Assembly (NCBI GenBank): GCA_020723325.1
Contig: DYJD01000014.1
Location: 1 to 64,000, forward strand
Length of the DNA stretch: 64,000 bases
Direction of reading: 5' to 3'
From: Desulfosudis oleivorans
GTDB taxonomy: Bacteria > Desulfobacterota > Desulfobacteria > Desulfobacterales > SURF-7
Both the position numbers and the translations under genes were made by a program. The notes below the pieces were generated by a model. It was not told the origin of the DNA. It saw nothing but the letters and a program-made list of their open reading frames with translations, and ran no database searches. How positions within the stretch are numbered: position 1 is the stretch's first letter; each line of letters starts with the position of its first letter. Positions 45,960 to 55,054 of this stretch are shown here, piece after piece.

Positions 45960-47963
45960 ATGAAAACCAACAACCACCCGAAAAAAACAAATACGGCTGA
46001 ATTGCTATCAGCCAACCGCAAGCTGAAGCAGGAAATCAAAGACCGCAAGCGGGTGGAAGAGGCCTTGCGCAAAAGCGAGGAGCGCTATCGCGCCCTGTTT
46101 GAAAGCAATCCCATCGGCGCCATCATTGTTGATCATGAGGCCCGGGTGATCGGTTATAATCTGGCAAAGAGCGAAACCGATCGGCGCGTGCCTAAAATCG
46201 GCGATGTCATGTACAAAGATTATGCTGGCAAGCATCAAATTGATATGCTGGCGGAATTGAAAGACTGCATTCGCACTGGCAAGCCCAAGGAATTCCCGGA
46301 GCTTCAATATAAGGACGACTTTCTGCACATCCGCATCTCCCCGATTTCCGGCGGAGCCATCATCACCAGTATCAATATAACCGATCGCAAGCAGATGGAA
46401 CAAGCCTTGCGGGCGAGTGAAAAAAGATACCGCGATCTGGTGGAAACCATTCCCCACGGCATTCAGGAAATCGATTTGAATGGCAATATCACCTTTGCAA
46501 ATACGGCCCTTGAAAAAATTTTCGGGTATCAAAAGGGGCAACTGCTCGGAAAGTCGGTGCTGGATCTGATGGCCTCGCCCATGGAAAAAAAAAGTATGCT
46601 GGCTTTTTTACGGCAGACAGCCAAGGAAGAACCGATTCCCATTCCCTATTTCAACAAATGTTTGACTGCAAAGGGTCGCATGGTCGATATCCAGGCGGAC
46701 TGGAATTACAAGCGCAATCAGGCCGGCAAGGTGGTGGGCTTTACGGCTGTTATCACCGATATTTCCAACCGCTTACGGGCCGAAGAAGAGAAGGAAAAAC
46801 TCGAAAGTCAATTGCGCTATGCCCATAAAATGGAAGCAATCGGGACGCTTGCCGGTGGGATTGCCCACGATTTCAATAATATTCTCGGTTCGATCCTGCT
46901 GAATACGGAACTTGCCATGGATGATGTGAAAGCAGACTCGGAGACCGCCTATGCACTTGAACAGGTAATAAAGGGCAGTTACCGCGCCAAGGATCTCATC
47001 GAGCAAATCCTCACTTTCAGCCGCAGATCCGAAGTCGAAGTACGGCCCCTTAAGATCAACACCTTGATCAAGGAAACCTTGAAGATGCTGCGATCAATGC
47101 TGCCCGCCACGGTTATCATCCAGCAGGAAATCCCGGACAATATCGATACGGTTTTGGCAGATCCCACCCAGATTCAGCAATTGATGATCAATCTCTGCAA
47201 CAACGCGGCCCAGGCCATGAACGGCCGGGGCGGCACCCTGAAAGTGTCCCTGGCCAACACGGATTTAAAGGAAACTCCTGCAGGAACAGATTTACTACCC
47301 GGGCGATTCATCCGCGTCATGGTGGAGGACAGCGGTTGCGGCATTCAGCAAGAAATCAAGGATCGAATTTTTGATCCGTTCTTCACCACAAAACAGCCGG
47401 GAGAAGGAGCCGGCCTGGGGCTTTCCGTTGTTCATGGGATTGTCATCAATCATAAAGGCGGCATCATCTTGAACAGTAAGCCGGGGGAAGGCACCCGCTT
47501 TGAGGTTTTTCTACCCGTCTCGTCGGATAGGGCCGATGAGGTTGCTCTGGAAACACAACCGGATACTCCCTTTGGACGAGAACGGATTCTTTTTGTGGAT
47601 GATGAAGAGGTAGTGGTGGACGCCAATCGGCGGATATTGGAGCGGCTCGGCTATCAGGTGACCACTGCGGCCAATGGCCCCGAGGCCTTGCATTTGTTTC
47701 TGAAAGATCCAGGTCTTTATGACCTTATTATTACGGATATGACCATGCCGGCCATGACCGGAACAGAATTGGCTGAAAAAATAATTCGGATCAAGCCCAC
47801 CATCCCGATTATTTTATGCACCGGTTACAATCAGTTCATGTCCATTGAAAAGGCAAACGCTTTGGGCATTCGGGATTTCATCATGAAACCCTCGGCCCGG
47901 CAGGAGATCGCCGGCGCCATTCGCCGGGTTCTGGATGCAGCCGGATCCAAAGCGCCCTTCTGA
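45960..47963 (+). CDS. Hybrid histidine kinase, PAS-PAS-HisKA-HATPase-REC
   Basis: A 667-residue soluble protein. It has an N-terminal coiled coil, PAS 1 (RYRALFESNPIGAIIVD) and PAS 2 (RYRDLVETIPHGIQEID), HisKA with GGIAHDFNNILGS, a HATPase (EDSGCGIQ, GEGAGLGLSVV) and a C-terminal receiver (FVDDEEVVVD, DLIITDMTMP, MKPS). Ribosome site GAGGCG before ATG 45960. It is convergent with a PilZ gene four bases away. Close paralogue of the kinases at 23000 and 61670, which share the same HisKA and receiver wording. Confidence 0.9.
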   Translation: MKTNNHPKKTNTAELLSANRKLKQEIKDRKRVEEALRKSEERYRALFESNPIGAIIVDHEARVIGYNLAKSETDRRVPKIGDVMYKDYAGKHQIDMLAELKDCIRTGKPKEFPELQYKDDFLHIRISPISGGAIITSINITDRKQMEQALRASEKRYRDLVETIPHGIQEIDLNGNITFANTALEKIFGYQKGQLLGKSVLDLMASPMEKKSMLAFLRQTAKEEPIPIPYFNKCLTAKGRMVDIQADWNYKRNQAGKVVGFTAVITDISNRLRAEEEKEKLESQLRYAHKMEAIGTLAGGIAHDFNNILGSILLNTELAMDDVKADSETAYALEQVIKGSYRAKDLIEQILTFSRRSEVEVRPLKINTLIKETLKMLRSMLPATVIIQQEIPDNIDTVLADPTQIQQLMINLCNNAAQAMNGRGGTLKVSLANTDLKETPAGTDLLPGRFIRVMVEDSGCGIQQEIKDRIFDPFFTTKQPGEGAGLGLSVVHGIVINHKGGIILNSKPGEGTRFEVFLPVSSDRADEVALETQPDTPFGRERILFVDDEEVVVDANRRILERLGYQVTTAANGPEALHLFLKDPGLYDLIITDMTMPAMTGTELAEKIIRIKPTIPIILCTGYNQFMSIEKANALGIRDFIMKPSARQEIAGAIRRVLDAAGSKAPF

Positions 47964-47967
47964 TTTT

Positions 47968-48426
47968 TCATTGAACCGGCTGATCAATGGGAATGGTAAT
48001 CTTCTTGCACTCTCCGATAAAATCGCTCAAACAGGCGGCCTGAAGAGCCGTTAGCTCACCAAACTCAACACTGGCACGGCGTAATGGCTTGGAGACAAAC
48101 GACAACAAGGGATTCAAATCAACGTCCGATACAATCCTGAAAGGCAGGTTTTCCAATTTTGTGCCGTCCGAGTAAATCAGGGTCAGCTCGGCATGGCGAT
48201 GGTGCTTGGCGCCTTTGTCCTCTTGGTGATAATGGAAAGCCAGCCCGCCCATACTGATGTCGATAACTTGGCCCATTAAAATCGGATAGGGTTGAAAAAC
48301 AGCGATGGCTTTTCCGTTCACCAGAAAACGCCTGTTTTTTCTTCTTTCCGGACAAGGTTCCATTTCGGCCCCTTTCCAAAACTTGCCGACCTTTGGACTC
48401 ATTTCGTTTTTCGAGCTGATATCCAT
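47968..48426 (-). CDS. PilZ domain protein (c-di-GMP receptor)
   Basis: A 152-residue protein. The PilZ signature is complete: RRKNRRF (RxxxR) near residue 29 and the D/N-x-S-x-x-G motif in VIDISMGGLAF near 56. The rest is the PilZ barrel and a C-terminal helix. It is a single-domain c-di-GMP receptor. It lies nine bases downstream of the zinc-ribbon gene on the same strand and is probably co-transcribed with it. It resembles the PilZ protein at 63281 (shared layout, including the closing FGALTSSQ/FGELTALQ segment). Confidence 0.9.
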   Translation of the reverse strand: MDISSKNEMSPKVGKFWKGAEMEPCPERRKNRRFLVNGKAIAVFQPYPILMGQVIDISMGGLAFHYHQEDKGAKHHRHAELTLIYSDGTKLENLPFRIVSDVDLNPLLSFVSKPLRRASVEFGELTALQAACLSDFIGECKKITIPIDQPVQ

Positions 48427-48435
48427 TTGCTGCGA

Positions 48436-49002
48436 TCACCCTAAAAAGTGGTCTTTATATCGAATCCCATTGTTCAAGACTGGATCCTCGGCCGAAGCTT
48501 TGTCACAATTTGGGCAGGAAATTTCATTCACTTTCCCGCGGGTTGATATTTCCATGGTTGACTTGCATTTAAAACAGCGCACAGTGGTTTTTTCTTTGAT
48601 GATGTTTTCCGTGGCAGGATCAGGTTCAGGGGATGGCGCTTTGGGATCTGAATAGCAGCTTGTCCATTCGTTTTTGGCAGCCAAGCCGATGTTCTTTTCC
48701 GTGCGATCCATGCGGACATTGTAGCCGATAAAAGCCATAATCGCCTTGCGGATGCATTCCCGGTCATCCATGCCGCCCAGGGCCTTCATCTTCTCGTATT
48801 CTTCTTTTGAGATCACGACATTCACCTCCAAGCGGTGAGAATTTTCAAGAGCAATATTAAGTCGCTCCAAAGCAGCAGCAAGATCGGCGAAGCGATAATC
48901 TTCATTCTTGATCTTTTCACGTATGCGTTGGCTTAAAATATCCCGCGAGCACCATTCGCCGCTGATTTTGATTTTGCCCTCCTCCAGATTCAGATGATGC
49001 AT
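48436..49002 (-). CDS. Zinc-ribbon protein of unknown function
   Basis: 188 residues from ATG 49002 (GAGGGA ribosome site); the open frame extends to 49170 but that part is AT-rich leader. The N-terminal part is helical (SRDILSQRIREKIKNEDYRF, LAAALERLNIALENSH), and the C-terminus holds a CFKC...CPNC zinc ribbon (about 148-170). No family is recognised; the ribbon could bind nucleic acid or a partner protein. It is divergent from the sigma-54 activator gene and upstream of a PilZ gene in the same operon. Confidence 0.7.
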   Translation of the reverse strand: MHHLNLEEGKIKISGEWCSRDILSQRIREKIKNEDYRFADLAAALERLNIALENSHRLEVNVVISKEEYEKMKALGGMDDRECIRKAIMAFIGYNVRMDRTEKNIGLAAKNEWTSCYSDPKAPSPEPDPATENIIKEKTTVRCFKCKSTMEISTRGKVNEISCPNCDKASAEDPVLNNGIRYKDHFLG

Positions 49003-49054
49003 AGTCGTCCCTCTATTTGTTGAACACCTTGTTATTGTTAAAACCAACAATGCC

Positions 49055-49083
49055 TTGACAATATCGGTTAATTCATAAATTAT
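49055..49083 (+). promoter_or_regulatory. Possible sigma-70-like promoter upstream of the sigma-54 activator
   Basis: TTGACA (49055-49060), 17-base spacer, AATTAT (49078-49083, 4 of 6 to consensus). It points toward the activator gene at 49238 with a leader of about 150 bases. Confidence 0.4.
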
Positions 49084-49237
49084 GCCACTGCGGTACAAAT
49101 CCATTGATCTTGCGGATTTTATTATATATATAAGAATCGATAGGCAATTTGGAATCCCGTTGGGGAACAAGCCGATCCATCATATATCAACAGGGTTGGT
49201 TATATTTAAACACAGTAGTTAAATATCGACATTTTTC

Positions 49238-50785
49238 ATGCAGCCCAAACCCATTCATTTTTTAAAGGCCTTTTCCAGCGAGCTGGACCCGGTCCGATTG
49301 CAATACAAATTTTTGCTGGCCTTGCTGAAATTGCAGAATGTGGAACGTGGTTCCATCTGGGTCAAGCGGGATGATGCCTATGTGTGCATCGAGGCCGCCG
49401 GGGTGCAGAGCGAAAACATCAAAGGAACCGCCATCAGCATCAGCCATCCCAGTATTGTGGGCTGGGTGATTGAAAACGGCCAAATGACCATTTCCGACCC
49501 CCGGGAAGATCCGCGCCATTATCATGAGCTGGAAGAAAAACTGGCGGTGAAGAGCAGCCTGATCTTATGCTTCCCCCTGTTTCTTCGAAACGACAAGGTG
49601 TACGGCGCTGTCCAGATCATTGACACAACCCCTGGGAAGACAAGGATCAATCTGGATCAGACCTATCTCAGCCACATCCAGGATCTGATCAACATCGGTT
49701 CCATCGCCCTGAGCAATGCCTTGCTGTTTGATGAGCAGCGCAAAGAAACCCAATCCCTGCGGCTGGCTTTGGAGCAGATCCGCCAGGAAGACAAGCTGGT
49801 GGGCCAAAGTTCCGCTTTTCATACCTGCATGGGCTTGATCCAGAGTTATGCCCGTACCGACTATCCGGTGCTCATTTTGGGCGAAAGCGGAACCGGCAAG
49901 GAATTGATCGCCCGACATATCCATCAAATGAGTCCGCGCCGGGAGCGGCCCCTCTGGACCCAAAACTGCAGCGCCATCCCGGAAACCCTTCTGGAAAGCG
50001 AACTGTTCGGTTATAAGAAAGGCGCTTTTTCCGGAGCTAGCAAAGACAAGGCCGGCCTGTTTGAAGCCGCCGACGGCGGCACGGTTTTTTTGGATGAAAT
50101 CGGCGACATGCCCTTGAACCTGCAAGCTAGAATTTTGCGGGTGATCCAGAATTCGGAAATCAAACCCTTGGGTGATACCCAGGTTAAAAAAGTGGACCTT
50201 AAAATTATTTCAGCCACCAACCGGAATTTGCAGGAACTGGTGGAAACCGGAGCTTTTCGAAAGGATTTGTTTTATCGTCTATCGGTTCTGCCCCTCAGCA
50301 TCCCGCCGTTGCGAGAACGCAAAGAGGATATACCCTTTTTGTTGACGCACTTCATGAAAAAAGAAGCCGTTGACATCGATGTGCCGCTGAAAAAAATAAA
50401 TGCCGAAACGCTGCAGGCCTTGATCGCCTACGATTGGCCCGGGAATGTGCGGGAATTGGAAAACCTGGTTCGCTATTTGCTGGTGGTCACGGATCAGGAC
50501 CAAATCGTCCTTGGGGATCTGCCGGCCTATATCATCAACCGGCGGAGAATGGACACGACTCCACTGGCAGTATTGGCCGGCAAGGAGGCCATGCGGCCCC
50601 ACGATGCCTTCAGTGAACGGACCTGGCACCAAATGGAGAAAGACTACGCCCTTCATTTACTGCACAAAAACAAATGGAATGTTTCCAAATCAGCCGCAGA
50701 GGCTGGTTTGAATCGCTCCACCTTCGTCTCGCGTCTGAGGCGGCTGGGCATTGCCCGTCTTAACAGTGACAATCACGGGGAATAG
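49238..50785 (+). CDS. GAF-domain sigma-54-dependent transcriptional activator
   Basis: A 515-residue enhancer-binding protein. It has an N-terminal GAF domain (about 20-165), a central AAA+ domain (Walker A GESGTGKE, the sigma-54 loop written GAFSGA instead of the usual GAFTGA, Walker B GGTVFLDEIGD, arginine finger region FRKDLFYRLSVLP), and a C-terminal Fis-type helix-turn-helix (NKWNVSKSAAEAGLNRSTF). It would activate RpoN-dependent promoters in response to a ligand of the GAF domain. It lies directly upstream of an AOR gene and is likely its regulator. Confidence 0.93.
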   Translation: MQPKPIHFLKAFSSELDPVRLQYKFLLALLKLQNVERGSIWVKRDDAYVCIEAAGVQSENIKGTAISISHPSIVGWVIENGQMTISDPREDPRHYHELEEKLAVKSSLILCFPLFLRNDKVYGAVQIIDTTPGKTRINLDQTYLSHIQDLINIGSIALSNALLFDEQRKETQSLRLALEQIRQEDKLVGQSSAFHTCMGLIQSYARTDYPVLILGESGTGKELIARHIHQMSPRRERPLWTQNCSAIPETLLESELFGYKKGAFSGASKDKAGLFEAADGGTVFLDEIGDMPLNLQARILRVIQNSEIKPLGDTQVKKVDLKIISATNRNLQELVETGAFRKDLFYRLSVLPLSIPPLRERKEDIPFLLTHFMKKEAVDIDVPLKKINAETLQALIAYDWPGNVRELENLVRYLLVVTDQDQIVLGDLPAYIINRRRMDTTPLAVLAGKEAMRPHDAFSERTWHQMEKDYALHLLHKNKWNVSKSAAEAGLNRSTFVSRLRRLGIARLNSDNHGE

Positions 50786-50789
50786 AACC

Positions 50790-52577
50790 ATGTATGGATG
50801 GTGCGGTCGAATCGCACGTATTGATCTGACAAGCGGAAAATGGGAAGTCGAAACACCACCGGCAGCCCTACTCAAGGATTTCATCGGCGGGCGGGGATTG
50901 GGTGTTCACTATCTTGCTCCATTTATCACCCGTTCTTGGGATGACCCGGCCATGCCGTTGCTCTTGTTTACCGGCCCCCTGGTGGGAACCGCTGCTCCCA
51001 CTTCCGGCAGAATGGCAGTGGTGTCACGTTCGCCCTTGACCGGTACAGTCAGTGATGCGTCCGTGGGCGGTTCCCTGGGCACAGCCTTGAAGCGGGCTGG
51101 ATTGGACGGCTTGATCATCACCGGAAAAAGCCCGGGCATGTGCGGGATAGAAATTACAGACAGGCAAATCCTCATCCATGATGCCACCCCCCTTTCCGGC
51201 AAAGGAACCGCCTTTGTGACCGAGGTCCTGAAAAAAAAAGGCGCCGTGGCCGTCAGCGGACCGGCGGCGGAAAATCGGGTGCTGTATGCCAATATCATGG
51301 TGGATGGGCATTTTGCCGCCGGCCGCAATGGTCTTGGGTTGGTTTTTGCGGAAAAGAATATCAAATATATTACGGTTCAGGGCAAGGGGCGACCGCTTGT
51401 CAAGGATCAGGTCATGCTGAAAGAGGCTTGTAAGGATGTTCTGCGATTGGTGGCCGCCTCACCGGCCCTGTCCGGGCGTCTGGGGATTGCCAATTTCGGC
51501 ACCGGCGCCTTGTATGATCTCATGGATGCGCGCCGCATGATGCCCACCCGGAATTTTAAAAAAACCCGTTTCATCCATGCCGCGGACCTGAACGCCCATG
51601 CTTATCGCCAACAATATGCGCCGGAGAATTCAGGTTGCAGCGGCTGCCACATCCGCTGTAAAAAACAGGCGCGTGACGGCCGGCCCTTGCCGGAATTTGA
51701 AACCATGTCCCATTTCAGCGCTCTCCTGGAAAACCGGCAAATGGAGGCGGTCATGGAAGCCAATCGGATTTGCAATGATTTGGGAATGGATACCATTTCC
51801 GCTGCCGCCACCCTGGCCTGCCATGCGGAAATCATCGGCCGGACCCTTGAGCCAGATGAAATCCTTGATCTGCTCACGGCCATCGGCACAGGCCGCGATA
51901 CTGGAAAAATGCTCGGGCAGGGTTCTGCGCGTTACGCCCGGGCCTGCAACCGGCCCGAGGCCTCCATGGCTGTAAAAAATCTGGAATTATCCGCCTATGA
52001 TCCGCGGGGCGCTTACGGCATGGCCCTGGCCTTTGCGGTTTCCAATCGGGGGGCTTGCCATTTGCGGGCCTATCCCATTGGTCATGAAATTCTGCGCAAG
52101 CCGGTGGCCACGGATCGTTTTTCCTTTGAAGGCAAGGCGCGCATCATCAAAATCAGTGAGGACCTAAATGCCGTGGTGGACGCCCTCACTGCCTGCAAAT
52201 TTGTCTTTTTTGCCGCTAGCCTGGAAGAGTACGCCAAGATTTTCGAGGCCGTGACCGGCATGGCGACTTCTGCCCAGGATCTGCTTCAGGTGGGCGAGCG
52301 CATTGTCTACCTGGAACGCATTTTAAATGCCGCCAACGGATTTGGCATTGAGGATGACGATCTACCCCAGCGTTTCTTCCAGTCCCAAGGCGATGCCCTA
52401 CCCATTGATCGTCGGGCTTTTCTCAAGGCCCGGACGGATTATTACATTGTCCGCGGTCTGGATCACCAGGGTCGACCCACCAAAGAAAAAGCAACCGCCT
52501 TGGGCCTTGACTTCCATAAGTCAGGAGCAGAGCCTGGGGCCAAACAGGATGATTCTTTATATGACTTCAATGTTTAA
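50790..52577 (+). CDS. Aldehyde ferredoxin oxidoreductase family protein (tungsten/molybdopterin)
   Basis: 595 residues from ATG 50790, four bases after the activator stop. Family blocks: GRIARIDLTSG, FIGGRGLGVHYL, TGPLVGTAAPTSGRMAVVSRSP, and NIMVDGHFAAGRNGLGLVFAEK. The Fe4S4 ligands are CSGCHIRC, plus the distal Cys in LTACKF. These cytoplasmic enzymes bind a bis-pterin tungsten cofactor and oxidise aldehydes or reduce acids using ferredoxin. The substrate is unknown. The gene is flanked by its likely regulator and a class II aldolase-like gene, suggesting aldehyde-yielding metabolism. Confidence 0.92.
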   Translation: MYGWCGRIARIDLTSGKWEVETPPAALLKDFIGGRGLGVHYLAPFITRSWDDPAMPLLLFTGPLVGTAAPTSGRMAVVSRSPLTGTVSDASVGGSLGTALKRAGLDGLIITGKSPGMCGIEITDRQILIHDATPLSGKGTAFVTEVLKKKGAVAVSGPAAENRVLYANIMVDGHFAAGRNGLGLVFAEKNIKYITVQGKGRPLVKDQVMLKEACKDVLRLVAASPALSGRLGIANFGTGALYDLMDARRMMPTRNFKKTRFIHAADLNAHAYRQQYAPENSGCSGCHIRCKKQARDGRPLPEFETMSHFSALLENRQMEAVMEANRICNDLGMDTISAAATLACHAEIIGRTLEPDEILDLLTAIGTGRDTGKMLGQGSARYARACNRPEASMAVKNLELSAYDPRGAYGMALAFAVSNRGACHLRAYPIGHEILRKPVATDRFSFEGKARIIKISEDLNAVVDALTACKFVFFAASLEEYAKIFEAVTGMATSAQDLLQVGERIVYLERILNAANGFGIEDDDLPQRFFQSQGDALPIDRRAFLKARTDYYIVRGLDHQGRPTKEKATALGLDFHKSGAEPGAKQDDSLYDFNV

Positions 52578-53718
52578 GCACTTTGAAACCAAGCTGACCA
52601 GCGCCGGTCTGGTGGAAAAGGGCGCGGCCCTGTTCGGCTTCCTGGATGCACGCCTGGAATGGAATCATCCGGACAGGGAAGCGGAAAAACTGGGCGTGCT
52701 TTTTCAGAATCTGAACATCAACTCCTTGTTGTTTGCCCAACCGGCGGAACCCTATGCCACCATCATCAACTATCTTGCCCTTACCGAAGGGGAAGCCATC
52801 CAGCCCCGGGATTGCGAAACCCGAACTTTTTTGCATGACCTGCCCATAGCTCCGGACCCGGACCCGGCCCGGCTGGAGTTTTTGCTCAAACGCCGCAAAG
52901 GGGTGATCGTACCCCATTACGGCATTATCACCACCGGCACCGTCAGCATTGAACAGGCCTATGTCACCTTCTCTTCCTTTTGCTTTGCCTGTTTTGTCAA
53001 ATTTTTTGGTGATTACTTGCGGGATGTGCGGCGCGGCAACACCTCTGCCCAGCAAAAGGCGGCCTATGAAAAAGCCTCCGCAGGCCTGCGTCCGCTGGGA
53101 ACGGATAATGTCGCCCTGTTACCCGGGCCCTTTCACACGGAAGCAGAAGTTCTACAGGCCATGGAAGAAGCCGGTCGTCAGGTGGTGGCCCATGGCTTGG
53201 TGGATTCCTATTTCGGCAACATCTCCTGTCTGCTGGGCACGGTCTTGTATATCAGTCAAACCGGCAGTTCCTTGGATCATCTTGGCGGCTGCATTGATCC
53301 CTGTCCCTTGGACGATTCCTCCTGTGCCGGTCTCACGGCCTCCAGCGAATTATCGGCCCATATGCGGATCATTGCCGAAACCGGGGCGCGCACCATCCTG
53401 CACGGGCACCCGCCTTTTGCGGTGATTCTGTCCATGGATTGCGAGGTTGAGGATTGTGACTGCGCCGGCACCTGCCACCTGAAATGTCCCCATACGCGGA
53501 TGGTGTGCGGCACGCCCATCGTGGCCGGCGAGGTCGGCACCGGGCCCCACGGCCTTTGCCATACCGTGCCCAAGGTGATTCGTGAAGGAACCGGGGCCAT
53601 TGTTTACGGACACGGCCTTTTTACCATCGGGCAAAAGGATTTCAATGTTCCTTTCCAGCGGTTGCTGGCAGTGGAAAACGCCTGCCGCCGGGAATATTTC
53701 AAGCGCGTAAGCACTTAA
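52561..53718 (+). CDS. Class II aldolase/adducin family protein, two-domain
   Basis: 385 residues from ATG 52561, overlapping the AOR stop; ATG 52549 and 52570 are alternatives. The C-terminal half is a class II aldolase fold: YFGNIS, ISQTGSSLDHL, PLDDSSC, ASSELSAHMRI, the zinc-type HGHPPF and YGHGLF. It carries a Cys-rich insert between these (DCEVEDCDCAGTC). The N-terminal half resembles a reduced copy of the same fold (VPHYGIITTGTVSIEQAYV). Class II aldolases and epimerases act on sugar phosphates, and some are decarboxylases. Coupling to an AOR hints that it forms or consumes an aldehyde, which is inferred. Confidence 0.85.
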   Translation: MTSMFKHFETKLTSAGLVEKGAALFGFLDARLEWNHPDREAEKLGVLFQNLNINSLLFAQPAEPYATIINYLALTEGEAIQPRDCETRTFLHDLPIAPDPDPARLEFLLKRRKGVIVPHYGIITTGTVSIEQAYVTFSSFCFACFVKFFGDYLRDVRRGNTSAQQKAAYEKASAGLRPLGTDNVALLPGPFHTEAEVLQAMEEAGRQVVAHGLVDSYFGNISCLLGTVLYISQTGSSLDHLGGCIDPCPLDDSSCAGLTASSELSAHMRIIAETGARTILHGHPPFAVILSMDCEVEDCDCAGTCHLKCPHTRMVCGTPIVAGEVGTGPHGLCHTVPKVIREGTGAIVYGHGLFTIGQKDFNVPFQRLLAVENACRREYFKRVST

Positions 53719-54374
53719 ATCAAGCCGTTATCCTTGAAGGAAAAATAGCCCTTTTTGGTGAGGATGATGTGATCGAGAAGGGCGATTCCCAGAATTTTCC
53801 CGGCTTCCACCAGTCGCTGGGTAACGGCAAGATCATCGGCGCTGGGCTCAAGCAAACCCGAGGGGTGGTTGTGGGCGATGATGACGGCGGCAGCGCGATC
53901 GCAAATCACATCGGCAAAAACTTCCCGGGGATGAATTTGCGTTGCATTCAACAGACCAATCGTGATCAAACGGCCGGCAATGATTTCATTGGCCCCGTTC
54001 AAGGACAGGCACATAAAATTTTCCTGTGGTTTGACGGCGATATGGTTGAGGTGGGGCAGGGCATCCGTGGCGTTTTTAATGGCCAGGGATTGGGCCTGGG
54101 TTCTTCTTCTGGCAAATTCCAGGGCTGCCAGCAGTTGGCAGGCCTTGGCCGATCCAATACCGGCAATGGCGGTCAGACGATTGAAGTTCAGATGGGCTTG
54201 GTCTTCTTCAAACAGGGATAGAACCGACCTGGAAAGGGAAAGGACGTGCTTGCCTTTGATGCCGCTGCCGATCAGAGCGGCGAGCAATTCAAGATCAGAG
54301 AGGGCCGCTGGTCCCAGGGCGCGCAGCTTCTCCCGGGGGCGGTCCATGGCCGGGATATTCTGAATTTTTTTCAT
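53715..54374 (-). CDS. radC: RadC family JAB/MPN protein
   Basis: 219 residues from ATG 54374; a TTG at 54392 is an alternative. It has an N-terminal helix-hairpin-helix region (LTAIAGIGSAKACQLLAALE) and a C-terminal JAB/MPN metalloprotease-like domain with the HNHPSGLLEPSADD motif. RadC-like proteins are widespread and no DNA-repair role is established. Its stop overlaps the convergent aldolase stop (TTAA), and it follows the XRE regulator on the same strand. Confidence 0.92.
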   Translation of the reverse strand: MKKIQNIPAMDRPREKLRALGPAALSDLELLAALIGSGIKGKHVLSLSRSVLSLFEEDQAHLNFNRLTAIAGIGSAKACQLLAALEFARRRTQAQSLAIKNATDALPHLNHIAVKPQENFMCLSLNGANEIIAGRLITIGLLNATQIHPREVFADVICDRAAAVIIAHNHPSGLLEPSADDLAVTQRLVEAGKILGIALLDHIILTKKGYFSFKDNGLI

Positions 54375-54392
54375 TTGGATCGTTTTCCGCAA

Positions 54393-54785
54393 TTATTCCA
54401 TTTTTGACAACTCCTTTAAAAACGCCAGCAGGCTGTCCTTCACTTTTTTATTGCTGATGGCATCCACATATTTCAACAACTCCAGCCCTTCCCTGTTGGT
54501 TCGGATCGACACGGTTTGTGGGGGAGTGTTGCCGTTATATGTGATTTCCGGGCTGGAAAGGCGCAGGGCAAGATCATCCTCATCAAAAAAAGACTGGATG
54601 GAAACATTCAAGACTTCTGCAATCTGCTGCAGCCGTTTTACGGTTATCTGGGTAAGGCCTTTTTCATATTTTTGAATTTGCTGAAAGGACAACCCGATTT
54701 TTTCAGCCAAACCGATCTGGGACAGCCCGCGTTTTTTCCTCAGTGCTTTAATTTTATCACCGATTTTTACATCTATTGTCTTCAA
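54393..54785 (-). CDS. XRE/Cro-type helix-turn-helix regulator
   Basis: A 130-residue protein. Its N-terminal HTH (IKALRKKRGLSQIGLAEKIG, LSFQQIQKYEKGLTQI) is classic HTH_3. The remaining ~65 residues are a short C-terminal domain of the kind seen in phage-repressor-like regulators of alpha-proteobacterial and Desulfobacterota genomes. It lies immediately upstream of radC, with 18 bases between its stop and the radC ATG. Targets unknown. Confidence 0.88.
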   Translation of the reverse strand: MKTIDVKIGDKIKALRKKRGLSQIGLAEKIGLSFQQIQKYEKGLTQITVKRLQQIAEVLNVSIQSFFDEDDLALRLSSPEITYNGNTPPQTVSIRTNREGLELLKYVDAISNKKVKDSLLAFLKELSKME

Positions 54786-54850
54786 CCGATCCCTCTTTGG
54801 TACTTGGCTGCCTGTTGTAACATGTTTGCGCTTCTGTGGGTATGGTTATT

Positions 54851-54983
54851 GGGGGAATTGCATGCAGGTTTTTTCGGGGTCGGTATCGGGGTCGGTATCG
54901 GAATCGAAAAAATTACTTCGATACCGATACCGATAGCGACCCCGACCCCGAGGATAGGACATATTCATACATGCGATTGCCCC
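54851..54983. repeat. Complete hexamer-phased long inverted repeat
   Basis: The left arm (54874-54907) and right arm (54917-54951) are near-complementary runs of GATACC/GATTCC/GATAGC/GACCCC hexamers around a short AT loop. Outside these, GGGGGAATTGCATG (54851-54864) pairs imperfectly with CATGCGATTGCCCC (54970-54983), so the whole element is about 133 bases and cruciform-like. The inner motif and left flank are shared with the copies at 20-53 and 22440-22489. No gene lies between 54786 and 55151. Confidence 0.7.
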
Positions 54984-55054
54984 GTATGTTAATCCCCCGT
55001 CATGGCTAAACCGCACCTTCGGCCAAATTAAGGCAAAAGTCTACCAACCAGTGG

